Positions 17,599 through 25,007 of a stretch of 25,337 nt of DNA are shown piece by piece. Under the pieces are notes generated by a model that did no database searches, had not been told where the DNA came from, and saw nothing but the letters and a program-made list of their open reading frames with translations. Every line of letters begins with the position of its first letter. Position 1 is the first letter of the stretch. The DNA is from Gemmatimonadota bacterium (GTDB lineage Bacteria > ARS69), in the NCBI GenBank assembly GCA_030747075.1, contig JASLLL010000035.1, positions 1-25,337 on the forward strand. The letters run 5' to 3'. Position numbers and translations under genes: made by a program.

Positions 17599-18381
17599 AT
17601 GCCTGTCGAGGCCTTCCGCCGCCTGCTGGAACTGGAGCATACGCTGCGCGCCCCGGGCGGATGCCCGTGGGACGCGGCCCAGACCGTGGAGACCCTGAAG
17701 CCGAACCTGCTGGAAGAGACTTACGAAGTGCTGGAAGCGCACTCGTCCGGCGACCGGGACGAGTTCCGGGAGGAGTGCGGGGATCTCCTGTATGTGCTGA
17801 TGTTTCTGGCGATCGTCGCGGAAGACGAGGGGTACTTCTCCGTGGAGGAGATGATTCGCGGCGCGCACGAGAAAATCCACCGGCGGCATCCGCATGTGTT
17901 CGGCGATGCCCGCGCGGAAGATCCCGAAGACGCCAAGCGGGTCTGGGAAGAGGTGAAGAAGCGGGAAGGGAAAGAGGGGCGTGAATCCGTCCTCGATGGA
18001 ATCCCGCACAGCCTGCCTGCGCTGATGCGTTCGCGACGCGTGCAGGAACGCGCCGCGGCGGTCGGATTCGACTGGAAGAACCCGGACGATGTGTTCGCCA
18101 AAGTGGAAGAGGAGATGGAGGAAGTACGCACCAGCTACCACGCGGGGCAGATGGACGACGCCGTGGAGGAGCTGGGGGATGTGCTCTTTGCGGTGGTGAA
18201 CCTGCTGCGCTTCCTGAACCGGAATCCCGAGGAAGTGCTGGTGGGCACGATCAAGAAGTTCGAGAACCGCTTTCGGCAGGTGGAGGAGGCGGTGAACTCC
18301 CAGAGTCGCCGGATGACGCTGGAGGAGATGGAGCGGGTGTGGGAGAAGGCCAAGCGGGACGAGGGCCGTTCGACCAGCTGA
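17599..18381 (+). CDS. mazG: nucleoside triphosphate pyrophosphohydrolase MazG
   Basis: Hydrolyses NTPs and dNTPs to NMPs and pyrophosphate (house-cleaning); 260 aa, the typical two-domain length. The N-terminal MazG domain shows CPWDAAQT and the metal-binding EETYEVLEA...EECGDLLY arrangement (ExxE then ExxD). The second domain repeats it (EEEMEEV...EELGDVLFAVVNLLRF). Start: the ATG at 17599 has GGAG 6 nt upstream. A TTG at 17587 in the same frame is the SD region itself and is rejected. It is divergent from alr. Its 3' end overlaps the convergent barrel gene by 131 nt, although the overlap covers only a low-complexity tail of that protein. Confidence 0.95.
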   Translation: MPVEAFRRLLELEHTLRAPGGCPWDAAQTVETLKPNLLEETYEVLEAHSSGDRDEFREECGDLLYVLMFLAIVAEDEGYFSVEEMIRGAHEKIHRRHPHVFGDARAEDPEDAKRVWEEVKKREGKEGRESVLDGIPHSLPALMRSRRVQERAAAVGFDWKNPDDVFAKVEEEMEEVRTSYHAGQMDDAVEELGDVLFAVVNLLRFLNRNPEEVLVGTIKKFENRFRQVEEAVNSQSRRMTLEEMERVWEKAKRDEGRSTS

Positions 18382-19261
18382 CTCCGATGAGAAGCTGCCA
18401 GTCGGGGAAGAGTTCCCGGGGCGGCCGGTAGGCGGTGGAGGTGGGGTCGTCGCGGGAGAGCGCCACCTTCACGCCGCCGAGAAGCGACACGCCGCCGCCC
18501 AGCGCGACCTCGGCGCCCGGCGTGAGAAAGAGCGGGCCTTCCTTCCAGGCCAGCCGGTCGTCGGCAATCCGATCCGCCACCAGCTCCACGAAGACGCGCA
18601 TGCGCGGGGAGGCCGACTCCAGCGCGGCGCGAAGGTCCAGCCGGACGGAGTCTCCGCGAGGGTGAACCGGCGGCAGGTACCACGCGGGGTACCCGGCCAG
18701 TGTGCGTCCCGGGGCGTTGTGGAACGCCCGAAGCCCGGCGTTCAGGTGAAGGCGCGTGACGGTGCGCGACCCGGGATCGGGGAGGCGGACGGAAAGGAGC
18801 AGCGCCGCCTCGGGAGTCACGGAACGCGTGGAGAGGCCGCGCGAGCGGACACCCGTGGGCAGCGACGCCGCGATCACCGCTCCGGCGCGAAGCCACCGGG
18901 GAAGCCCGGCGCGCCATGCAGCCTGCGCACCGATGACGGCATCTTCCGCGACGATGGGGACGGTGCCGCGATACTCATGGGCGGTCCCCTCCACACTGGC
19001 GAACAACGCAACGCCCCGCCCCACGCCGAATAACACGCCGAGCCCGCCGTCGGTCGCCACGCGCCCGCCCTCTTCGGGGTCCTGCGCGGAGTGGAGCCGG
19101 TACCCGGTCCCGAGCAACCCGACGCGAAGACCCCCGCGCTCCGGAACGCGGGCGGCCCGGACATCGAAGAGACCCGCTCCACCCGGTCGGGAAGCCTGCG
19201 CGGGGAGTGCGCCGAGAAGCCCCACCGCAATCAACACGGCACCGGAGGCGCGGCGGATCAA
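18251..19261 (-). CDS. predicted outer-membrane beta-barrel protein, unknown function
   Basis: 336 aa, no named family recognised. A signal peptide (about 1-24: RR n-region, VLIAVGLLGALPA core, QAS end) is followed by alternating hydrophobic/polar strands with Gly and aromatic residues throughout (for example LRVGLLGTGYRLH, EVALGGGVSLLGGVKVALS, WQLLIGVSW). This suggests a small outer-membrane barrel of about 12 strands. The last strand ends at GVSW near 18375. The remaining about 46 residues are Pro/Ser-rich and lie antisense to the end of mazG, so the true stop may be doubtful. The start TTG at 19261 overlaps the DUF1844 gene stop (TTGA), implying coupling in a serS-DUF1844-barrel operon. 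Confidence 0.7.
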   Translation of the reverse strand: MIRRASGAVLIAVGLLGALPAQASRPGGAGLFDVRAARVPERGGLRVGLLGTGYRLHSAQDPEEGGRVATDGGLGVLFGVGRGVALFASVEGTAHEYRGTVPIVAEDAVIGAQAAWRAGLPRWLRAGAVIAASLPTGVRSRGLSTRSVTPEAALLLSVRLPDPGSRTVTRLHLNAGLRAFHNAPGRTLAGYPAWYLPPVHPRGDSVRLDLRAALESASPRMRVFVELVADRIADDRLAWKEGPLFLTPGAEVALGGGVSLLGGVKVALSRDDPTSTAYRPPRELFPDWQLLIGVSWSNGPRPAWPSPTPAPSPPASSGDSGSSPPPPPAESGSRTS

Positions 19262-19551
19262 TCTTCTTCCGTCTTCCCGGCACCGGCGACGACGGCCATC
19301 TGGAGTTCGTAGAGAATGCCGCCCAGGAGCTTCTCCTCTTCGTCCGTGAGGTTGCCCCTGGTCTTGTTCTGCATCATCGAGAGCGTATCGATGATGCCGC
19401 GCGCGTCTTCGGGTTTGTCCGACTGAAGAAGATCCTGCGCGGATTTGCGAAGCATGAGTGCCAGCCCGAAGAGAAGCGCGGAGTCTCGTTCCTCGGGGGA
19501 AAGTCCGCTGAGGTCCGGCGCATCGGGAGCGGATTGCTTGTCATCAGTCAT
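19258..19551 (-). CDS. DUF1844 family protein
   Basis: 97 aa. The pattern LLFGLALMLRKSAQDLL followed by ARGIIDTLSMMQNKTRGNLTDEEEKLLGGILYELQ is the DUF1844 signature, in particular Id.L.m...KT.GNLt..E..lL...L.el. It is helical and cytoplasmic; its biochemical role is not known. AAGGAG stands about 6 nt before the ATG at 19551. It lies 27 nt downstream of serS and overlaps the start of the barrel gene, so the three are probably cotranscribed. Confidence 0.85.
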   Translation of the reverse strand: MTDDKQSAPDAPDLSGLSPEERDSALLFGLALMLRKSAQDLLQSDKPEDARGIIDTLSMMQNKTRGNLTDEEEKLLGGILYELQMAVVAGAGKTEED

Positions 19552-19578
19552 GGTAGCTCCTTGCCGGGCAGCGCCCGG

Positions 19579-20856
19579 TCAGTCTCCGGGGCGGATGAGA
19601 TCCAGCCCTGTGTACGGCCGCAGAACTTCGGGAACCTCCACCGTCCCGTCGGCCCGCTGGTAATGCTCCAGAATGGTGATCCATGTGCGCGGTGTCGCAA
19701 GCCCGGATCCGTTGAGCGTGTGGAGAAGAGCGGGCTTGGCCTTCTTCCCTTCCGGGCGATAGCGGATCTTCATGCGGCGCGACTGGTAATCGCGGAAGTT
19801 GGAGCAGGAGCTGACCTCCAGCCAGCGTTCCTGCCCGGGCGCCCAGACCTCCAGATCGAACTTCTTCGCCTGCGTGAAACCCATGTCTCCGGCGCACATG
19901 AAGAGCACGCGGTAACGAAGACCGAGCGCGGTGAGGAGCGCTTCCGCGTCCGCGACGAGCGCGTCCAGTTCCTCGGAAGAGCGCGACGGCTCCACGAACT
20001 TGACGAGCTCCACCTTGTGGAACTGGTGGACGCGATTGAGCCCCCGAACCTCGCGACCGTGCGAACCCGACTCCCGGCGGAAGTTCGCGGAGAAGGCCGC
20101 GTACTTCACGGGGAGGTCCGCCGCCGGGAGGATCTCGTCGCGGTGGAGATTCGTGACGGGGACTTCGGCCGTGGGAATCAGATAGAGATCGTCCCGGCCG
20201 ACGACATACATCTGGTCCTCTTTGTCCGGAAGCTGCCCGGTGCCGATGACGCTGTCCTCGTTGGCGAGCACGGGCGGGAGAATCTCCCGGTAACCGGCCC
20301 CGGCCGCCTGATCCAGGAAGAACGACACGAGCGCCCGCTCCAGCCGCGCTCCGGCCCCGGCATACACGGGGAAGCCACTTCCGGCGATCTTGACGCCGCG
20401 CTCGAAGTCCAGGATGCCGAGCGCCTCCGCCAGTTCCCAGTGAGGGCGCGGAGTGAAATCGAATGCGGGGGATTCGCCGGATTCCCGCACGACCACATTG
20501 TCCCCGGCCGAATTCCCGGGCGGCACTTCGTCATCGGGGAGGTTGGGCACGGTGAGGAGCCGCTCGTGGAGGGAGGCCTCCACGGATCGCCGCTCCTCCT
20601 CCAGTTCGCGGATGGCCTCGCCGATGCGGCGCACTTCATCCTGCGCTTCGTCGGCGTCCTCTCCGGCACGCTTTCGTTCGCCGATCTCCCTGGAACGCGT
20701 GTTGCGTTCGTGCTGGCGCGTTTCGAGATCCGCGAGAATGGCCCGGCGCCGGAGGTCCAGTTCCAATATGGGGTCGAGATCCACCTCCACGCCCTTCGCG
20801 AGCGCCCCCGCGCGGACGCGGTCGGTCTCTTCGCGGATGGTGCGGATGTCGAGCAT
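19579..20856 (-). CDS. serS: seryl-tRNA synthetase
   Basis: Class II aminoacyl-tRNA synthetase charging tRNA-Ser (and tRNA-Sec where present); 425 aa, normal. The N-terminal long antiparallel coiled coil (about 1-100, starting LDIRTIREETDRVR and rich in Arg/Glu) binds the tRNA long arm. The catalytic domain shows the TAEVPVTN block, motif 2 (FRRESGSHGREVRGLNRVHQF), the serine-binding EVSSCSNFRDYQSRR, and motif 3 region LNGSGLATPRT. Start: the ATG at 20856 has GGGGGAGG a few nt upstream. A 20-codon longer frame lacks conservation. It has its own promoter candidate at 20891-20919. Confidence 0.96.
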   Translation of the reverse strand: MLDIRTIREETDRVRAGALAKGVEVDLDPILELDLRRRAILADLETRQHERNTRSREIGERKRAGEDADEAQDEVRRIGEAIRELEEERRSVEASLHERLLTVPNLPDDEVPPGNSAGDNVVVRESGESPAFDFTPRPHWELAEALGILDFERGVKIAGSGFPVYAGAGARLERALVSFFLDQAAGAGYREILPPVLANEDSVIGTGQLPDKEDQMYVVGRDDLYLIPTAEVPVTNLHRDEILPAADLPVKYAAFSANFRRESGSHGREVRGLNRVHQFHKVELVKFVEPSRSSEELDALVADAEALLTALGLRYRVLFMCAGDMGFTQAKKFDLEVWAPGQERWLEVSSCSNFRDYQSRRMKIRYRPEGKKAKPALLHTLNGSGLATPRTWITILEHYQRADGTVEVPEVLRPYTGLDLIRPGD

Positions 20857-20890
20857 GGTTCCTCCCCCCATCGGTCGACAGAATGTCGGC

Positions 20891-20919
20891 AGAATAGTCG
20901 AAGAGAGCGCGACGGGCAA
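20891..20919 (-). promoter_or_regulatory. candidate serS operon promoter
   Basis: The minus strand reads TTGCCC (20914-20919), a 17-nt spacer, and TATTCT (20891-20896). Transcription would start near 20884, about 28 nt upstream of the serS ATG and just downstream of the porin terminator. Confidence 0.5.
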
Positions 20920-20931
20920 CGACCGCGGGCG

Positions 20932-20970
20932 GACGAAAAGAAGAACGCCCGGGCCGATTGACCCGGGCGT
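20932..20970 (-). terminator. intrinsic terminator of the porin-like gene
   Basis: A perfect 9-bp GC-rich stem, ACGCCCGGG (20945-20953) against CCCGGGCGT (20962-20970), with an 8-nt loop. On the minus strand it is followed by TTCTTCTTTTC. It sits 43 nt after the porin stop and before the serS promoter, which is where it is needed. Confidence 0.8.
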
Positions 20971-21012
20971 CCGTGGAGAGGAGGGCCCCTCTCCGGTGAC
21001 AGAGAACCGTCC

Positions 21013-22149
21013 CTAGAAGGGGCAGTTGGCCTGGACGAATCCCCAGGTGGCGTCTTCGTCCATGGTGTCATGCATGAACATGCCGCCACCGACCTTGACG
21101 CCCATGCCCGCCATCTTGTGGCTCCAGACGACATCGATTTCGTTGCCGATGGCATCCCCGTTCACCTGATCGGAGAAGTTGTGGAAGGTGCCCGTCAGCT
21201 TCGCACCAGACGGCATGGAGAACCAGCCGCCGCCGTGGAAGTCCTTGAGGCCGAGTCCACCGGTCATCGTGTTGGCCAGATCCATGTAGCCGTGGAACTT
21301 GTGGCCAGTCGGATACAGTTCCGTGTAGGCCTCGTTCTCGGCCGTCGCCGCGTCGTCGCCCGTGTAGATGGACGCGCCGCCGGAGACTCCCATGTTTCCG
21401 TCCCCGGAAACATCATAGGAGGCGTCCGCAGCGAACAGCCACCCGGAGACATCGTCACCGGTCTGGTAGACGAAGTTCTGCTCCACCGAGATGGCCCCGG
21501 AGGAGAAGGTGGCGTAGTCGCCGATGGAGGTCAGACTGGCCTTGTCGGCGCCGTCGTCCCAGCGCTGCATCAGCGCCAGCGGCTCGATGGAGAGGTTCTC
21601 GGATGCGTCAAAGTGCATCACCGTTCCCCAGACATTCCGGCCGGTCGCGGCGTCCTCGCGAAGGACGAACGCATCCCACCAGCCGTTCGCCATGCCCCAC
21701 GAGGTCTTCACGCCGTCGAACGCACGCCCGACATTGCTCCAACCCACGGGGCCGATGACACGCTGGTTGCCGTACGCCATCTCCATACGACCGACGGTCA
21801 TTCCCAACCCGTCGACCATGAAGTCATCCGCGTGCACCCACGCCTGATGAACATCGACCATGGAGTTGTCGGTGAGGGTGGATCCCTCGTTACCCCACAC
21901 GCGGGAGTCCTGGAACTGCACATACGCGGTGGTGCCGCCGGCACCCTCGGCGGAAAGCGCCACGCGGGTACGCTGCCAGGTCGCCCAGGCCGCATCCGTA
22001 TCGGCCACGAACGAACGGTCCGACATTTCTGTGCGAACGCGGACGCTCCCCGACACATCAACGCCATCCGCAAAGGCCGGGGCCACTCCGAGAAGAAGAA
22101 GCGCGACAACACTAAGGGCAGCGCCACTCCGGAACAGGAATCGAGACAT
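21013..22149 (-). CDS. outer-membrane porin-like protein
   Basis: 378 aa. A classic signal peptide (1-28: FRSGAALSVVALLLLGVAPAFA) is followed by a beta-rich protein whose strands read like an alginate-export/porin barrel: VDVSGSVRVRTEMSDR, ATWQRTRVALSAEG, TTAYVQFQDSRVWG, LGMTVGRMEMAYGNQRVIG. It ends with a C-terminal Phe (VQANCPF), typical of outer-membrane barrels recognised by BamA. It probably forms a channel; the substrate is unknown. Start: the ATG at 22149 has AGGAGG 8 nt upstream. A 30-codon longer frame exists but would precede the signal peptide. It has its own terminator. The 5' untranslated region contains a strong hairpin (22206-22232). Confidence 0.85.
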   Translation of the reverse strand: MSRFLFRSGAALSVVALLLLGVAPAFADGVDVSGSVRVRTEMSDRSFVADTDAAWATWQRTRVALSAEGAGGTTAYVQFQDSRVWGNEGSTLTDNSMVDVHQAWVHADDFMVDGLGMTVGRMEMAYGNQRVIGPVGWSNVGRAFDGVKTSWGMANGWWDAFVLREDAATGRNVWGTVMHFDASENLSIEPLALMQRWDDGADKASLTSIGDYATFSSGAISVEQNFVYQTGDDVSGWLFAADASYDVSGDGNMGVSGGASIYTGDDAATAENEAYTELYPTGHKFHGYMDLANTMTGGLGLKDFHGGGWFSMPSGAKLTGTFHNFSDQVNGDAIGNEIDVVWSHKMAGMGVKVGGGMFMHDTMDEDATWGFVQANCPF

Positions 22150-22629
22150 GGATTCTGCCTCCTGAGAGGTTTCGAGGGGGTCCGCAATCGCGGCCCCTGC
22201 AAGCCGGAACGGCGGGAGGCTCCCCCCGTTCCCCATCAACGAGCCCCTTCCGCCTCGGCCCCCTTTCAGGGACTCCCGAGGGTTCCAGAGCCCACGAGCC
22301 AGTCGTCAGGCCGTCGCCCAAGGCGACCGCGCGTGCCGAACCCGGCCCGCACCACCCAACCACACATCCGGCTGCCACGAAGGAATCCCACCTTCATGGT
22401 GTCTGGCGACAAGATGAGAAGGGAAAACAGCGAAGCTGAAAAGGGAAAAGTGAAGGCTAATAAACGACTACTCACTCCGGTATTATCCAAGCCCCCCCTC
22501 CCCGGTCCTGGACTTGCCCCTGTGTCCCCGGCGGGTTTCCGGTGAGGAATCCCGATCTTGCGCGGGACCGGAATCCCTGCGAACCTGACAGCGGGTCCGA
22601 AGCGGGCCGCGTTCCGAAAGGAGGGCGAA
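22150..22629. other. divergent intergenic region between the porin and the fabI leader
   Basis: About 480 nt without a convincing gene. It contains the porin ribosome site, a GGAACGG/CCGTTCC hairpin at 22206-22232, a purine-rich segment at 22411-22466 with mirror symmetry around CAGCGAAGCTG (22421-22445), and a possible plus-strand -10 TATTAT at 22481-22486 without a good -35. Long frames across it on either strand show no family resemblance. Both divergent promoters must lie here, but I could not place them firmly. Confidence 0.6.
22206..22232. repeat. inverted repeat (hairpin) in the porin 5' leader
   Basis: GGAACGG (22206-22212) pairs with CCGTTCC (22226-22232). After one C/C mismatch, GGGA (22214-22217) pairs with TCCC (22221-22224) around a 3-nt loop. 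There is no T-tract on either side, so it is not a standard terminator. It lies about 57 nt upstream of the porin ATG. Confidence 0.55.
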
Positions 22630-22665
22630 ATGGAAAACATCAAGATCAGGGGGCGGCGAAGGTGA
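22630..22665 (+). CDS. 11-codon leader ORF upstream of fabI
   Basis: ATG at 22630 encodes MENIKIRGRRR and stops at TGA (22663-22665). The TGA shares its A with the fabI ATG (TGATG). It has the best ribosome site of the locus, AAAGGAGG, ending 5 nt before its ATG, whereas the fabI ATG has only weak GAAGG. The arrangement suggests that fabI is translated by coupling from this leader. The peptide ends in four basic residues (R-R-R after RG), three of them consecutive. Whether it is regulatory is inference. Confidence 0.5.
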   Translation: MENIKIRGRRR

Positions 22666-23450
22666 TGAGCGGGGACAGATCCGCGGGGCTTCTTGCGGGA
22701 AAGAAGGGACTCGTGGTCGGCGTGGCCAACGAGCGATCGATCGCCTGGGGGATCGCTCGGCTGGCAAGGGCGGAAGGCGCGGACCTCGCGTTCACCTATC
22801 AGGGCGAGGCGCTGGAGAAGCGGGTGCGCCCTCTGGCGGAGAGCGTGGAATCTTCGGTGGTCGTCCCGCTGGATGTCACCGATGAAGCGCAGGCCGACAG
22901 CGCGTTCGACGCGGTCGGGCGGCATTTCGGCACACTGGACTTCGTGGTGCACTGCGTCGCCTTTGCCGAAAGGTCGGACCTGGCGGGCCGGACCATCGAC
23001 ACATCCCGCGACGGCTTCCTGAAGGCGCTGGAGATCAGCGCGTATTCGCTGCTCCTTCTCGCGCGGAAGGCGGAGCCGCTGATGAACGACGGCGGCAGCA
23101 TCCTCGCGCTGAGCTACTACGGGTCGGTGAAGACGGTGCCCAACTACAATGTGATGGGAATCGCAAAAGCGGCGCTGGAGTCTGCGGTGCGGTATGCCGC
23201 GGCGGATCTGGGGCCGAAGAACATTCGCGTGAACGCCATCTCCGCCGGTCCGATCAAGACGCTGGCGGCGTCGGGCGTATCCGGGTTCCGGGGGCTTCTG
23301 GGGCAGGCGGCGGAGCGGTCCCCTCTGGGGCGGAATGTCACCATCGACGATGTGGGCGGCGCGGGCGTGTACCTCCTCTCCCCTCTTTCCTCCGGCGTCA
23401 CCGGCGAGATCCACTATGTGGACTCCGGGTTCAACACCTCCGCGCTTTGA
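22665..23450 (+). CDS. fabI: enoyl-[acyl-carrier-protein] reductase (FabI type)
   Basis: NAD(P)H-dependent reductase for the last step of fatty-acid elongation (type II FAS); 261 aa, normal. It is an SDR fold with the FabI-type cofactor motif GVANERSIAWGIA (19-31) and the catalytic pair Y151 and Y161/K168 in SYYGSVKTVPNYNVMGIAK. The C-terminal AISAGPIKTLAASGVSGF substrate loop is also FabI-type. Start: the ATG at 22665, joined to the leader ORF stop. A longer open frame from 22542 adds 41 residues without resemblance and would skip the SDR start. It is followed by a glycosylase gene whose TTG start overlaps its stop. Confidence 0.95.
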   Translation: MSGDRSAGLLAGKKGLVVGVANERSIAWGIARLARAEGADLAFTYQGEALEKRVRPLAESVESSVVVPLDVTDEAQADSAFDAVGRHFGTLDFVVHCVAFAERSDLAGRTIDTSRDGFLKALEISAYSLLLLARKAEPLMNDGGSILALSYYGSVKTVPNYNVMGIAKAALESAVRYAAADLGPKNIRVNAISAGPIKTLAASGVSGFRGLLGQAAERSPLGRNVTIDDVGGAGVYLLSPLSSGVTGEIHYVDSGFNTSAL

Positions 23451-24199
23451 GGGGCGACGCACCCGCCGGGCGCATCGCGGCGTGCCGGGCCTGCCCGAGG
23501 CTCGTCACGCACTGCCGGGAAGTCGCGCGGGAGAAGAAGCGCGCTTACCGGGATGAACGGTACTGGGGAAAGCCGGTGCCTTCGTTCGGCCCGATCTCCG
23601 CAAGGCTTCTCGTGGTAGGGCTCGCCCCCGGCGCACATGGCGCAAACCGGACAGGCCGCGTTTTCACCGGCGACTCCAGTGGCGACTGGCTCTTCCGCGC
23701 ACTGTTCGACGCGGGCTTCGCGAACCGGACGGAGTCGATCGCACGCCGGGACGGACTGAAGATGCAGGGCGCGCGCGTGTCGTGCGCCGTCCGATGCGCG
23801 CCGCCGGGGAACCGCCCGGAGGCGGACGAGCGAAACCGGTGCCGGGCGTTCCTGGCGGAGGAACTGGCCGCGATGCGCAGGCTCCGGGTGGTCGTGGCGC
23901 TGGGAGGGATCGCGTTCGACGCGGTGCGGCGCGCCTGGCGGGAGAGCGGACGCGGAGCGTGGGAAGCCCGGCCGGCGTTCGGCCACGCGAGCGAGACGCG
24001 CGCGGACGACGGGACGCTGCTCCTGGGGTGCTACCACCCGAGCCGCCAGAACACGAACACGGGCCGCCTCACGCGGGAGATGCTGGCCGCGGTGATGGGG
24101 CGGGGGGGGGGGGGGGCTCGGGGGGGGGCACGGGGGGCTCGTAGGCCAGTTCGAATACTGTGTCGGTCACCCAGCGCTGGAAGCCATCGTTGTCCATGA
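23447..24199 (+). CDS. type 5 uracil-DNA glycosylase (UDGb), C-terminus uncertain
   Basis: Removes uracil, and in this family also hypoxanthine/xanthine, from DNA. Iron-sulfur ligand candidates are C13, C16 (CRACP), C117 and C132. Motif A is GLAPGAHGANRTGRVFTGD (58-76) and motif B HPSRQNTNTGRLT (197-209); both are diagnostic of the family-5 branch. The start is TTG at 23447, overlapping the fabI stop as TTGA; the first conserved Cys pair follows at once. Family members normally end shortly after motif B. Here the frame enters a G15 run at codon 219, continues through more G-runs and stops at 24199 in unrelated sequence. The last about 30 residues are probably not native. Confidence 0.85.
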   Translation: MRGDAPAGRIAACRACPRLVTHCREVAREKKRAYRDERYWGKPVPSFGPISARLLVVGLAPGAHGANRTGRVFTGDSSGDWLFRALFDAGFANRTESIARRDGLKMQGARVSCAVRCAPPGNRPEADERNRCRAFLAEELAAMRRLRVVVALGGIAFDAVRRAWRESGRGAWEARPAFGHASETRADDGTLLLGCYHPSRQNTNTGRLTREMLAAVMGRGGGGARGGARGARRPVRILCRSPSAGSHRCP

Positions 24200-24968
24200 A
24201 CTGCTTGAAGACCTGGGCGTCGTCCTGCATGAGCGCGGTCATCACACGAAGGAGAGCACGATCGTGCTCGATGCGGGCGTTCTGCCTGTCGGAGTTGCGT
24301 TGAGCATTCCGAAAGGCCCCATCGGCAGCCACCCTCTCCGGGAGGATCTCAGTGATGAGATGGTGGACACGATCCGCATCGTTCCACTGGATATCGCCGA
24401 AGAGATCGTTGAAGGCTCGGATAATGCTCGAAAGCAGGCCCAGCTTGGGCTCGGGGCGATAGCCGCCGGCGCTGGTGGAAGGCGGGTCGATGTCCGCATT
24501 GTCATCCGCCAGCAGGATCTTCTGGACCGCCCGCTTCTCGACCCGGTAGCTGTCCATGTCGATGGCGTCGAGGACGCCTTTGGACAGATCCTCCTCCTGC
24601 GGCGCCGGCAGCTTGGAGACGAGGAAGTTCAGAAAGATGGAGCGCTTCTCCCACGCCGCGTTGGTGTAGGGCAGGACGGTGGAGAGGAAGCCGTAGGTGC
24701 GCACGAAGCCTTTGCACTTGCCCTTGAAGTCCACCTGGCCGTCCTCGTCCAGATCGCTCCGGTAGACCGCCACGCAGGCGTCGAGGATCGGGTCGAGCTG
24801 ATCGCGCTCGGCGCCGCCGAGATAGAGCTGCACGAACTCGTCAATCTGCTCCTCTGAGTAGACTTGCACGCCGTCCAGATCGGCCTGCAGATCGTGCAGC
24901 CTGTTGGGGTCGGTCTCGTCGGCCAGCACCGTCGCGCGGTAGAAGTCCGCGAAGGGTAGCCGCACCAT
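24069..24968 (-). pseudogene. hsdR: orphan C-terminal fragment of a type I restriction enzyme R subunit (HsdR)
   Basis: 299 aa from an ATG at 24968. It resembles the helical C-terminal third of type I HsdR proteins: TDPNRLHDLQADLDGVQVYSEEQIDEF, the segment from RTYGFLSTVLPY to WEKRSIFLNFL, LPAPQEEDLSKGVLDAIDMDSYRVEK, and VMTALMQDDAQVFKQFMDN. That region contacts HsdM. No nuclease or helicase motors are present, and directly upstream lies the end of a different HsdR, so the N-terminal part has been lost. The frame is open from 25007 (13 codons after the preceding stop). The family-like part ends near 24145; the final about 20 residues are a Pro-rich tail made by the G-homopolymer block and overlap the UDG gene. 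Whether any product is made is unknown. Confidence 0.75.
24102..24137. repeat. G-homopolymer block (G15, G9, G6)
   Basis: The plus strand has runs of 15 G (24102-24116), 9 G (24120-24128) and 6 G (24132-24137), separated by CTC and CAC. It lies exactly where the glycosylase family sequence ends and the HsdR fragment ends. It could be a true slippage-prone tract or an assembly/sequencing artefact at a junction; the exact counts should not be trusted. Confidence 0.8.
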
Positions 24969-24977
24969 GACCTGAAT

Positions 24978-25000
24978 CTGGAGCTGGAGCTGGAGCTGGA
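24978..25000. repeat. short tandem repeat, (CTGGAG) x 3.8
   Basis: Three full CTGGAG units and a partial one lie in the 40-nt gap between the two HsdR pieces. On the minus strand they read as alternating Gln-Leu codons in the same frame as both neighbours, just after the stop codon at 25008-25010. Confidence 0.8.
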
Positions 25001-25007
25001 CGCTCGC

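Noticed and set aside
22266-22545. Long minus-strand frame (398 aa) covering the fabI region, and a short ORF starting with MKVGFL near 22396
   Set aside because: The long frame is a shadow of fabI; the short ORF has no family resemblance and no supporting ribosome site.
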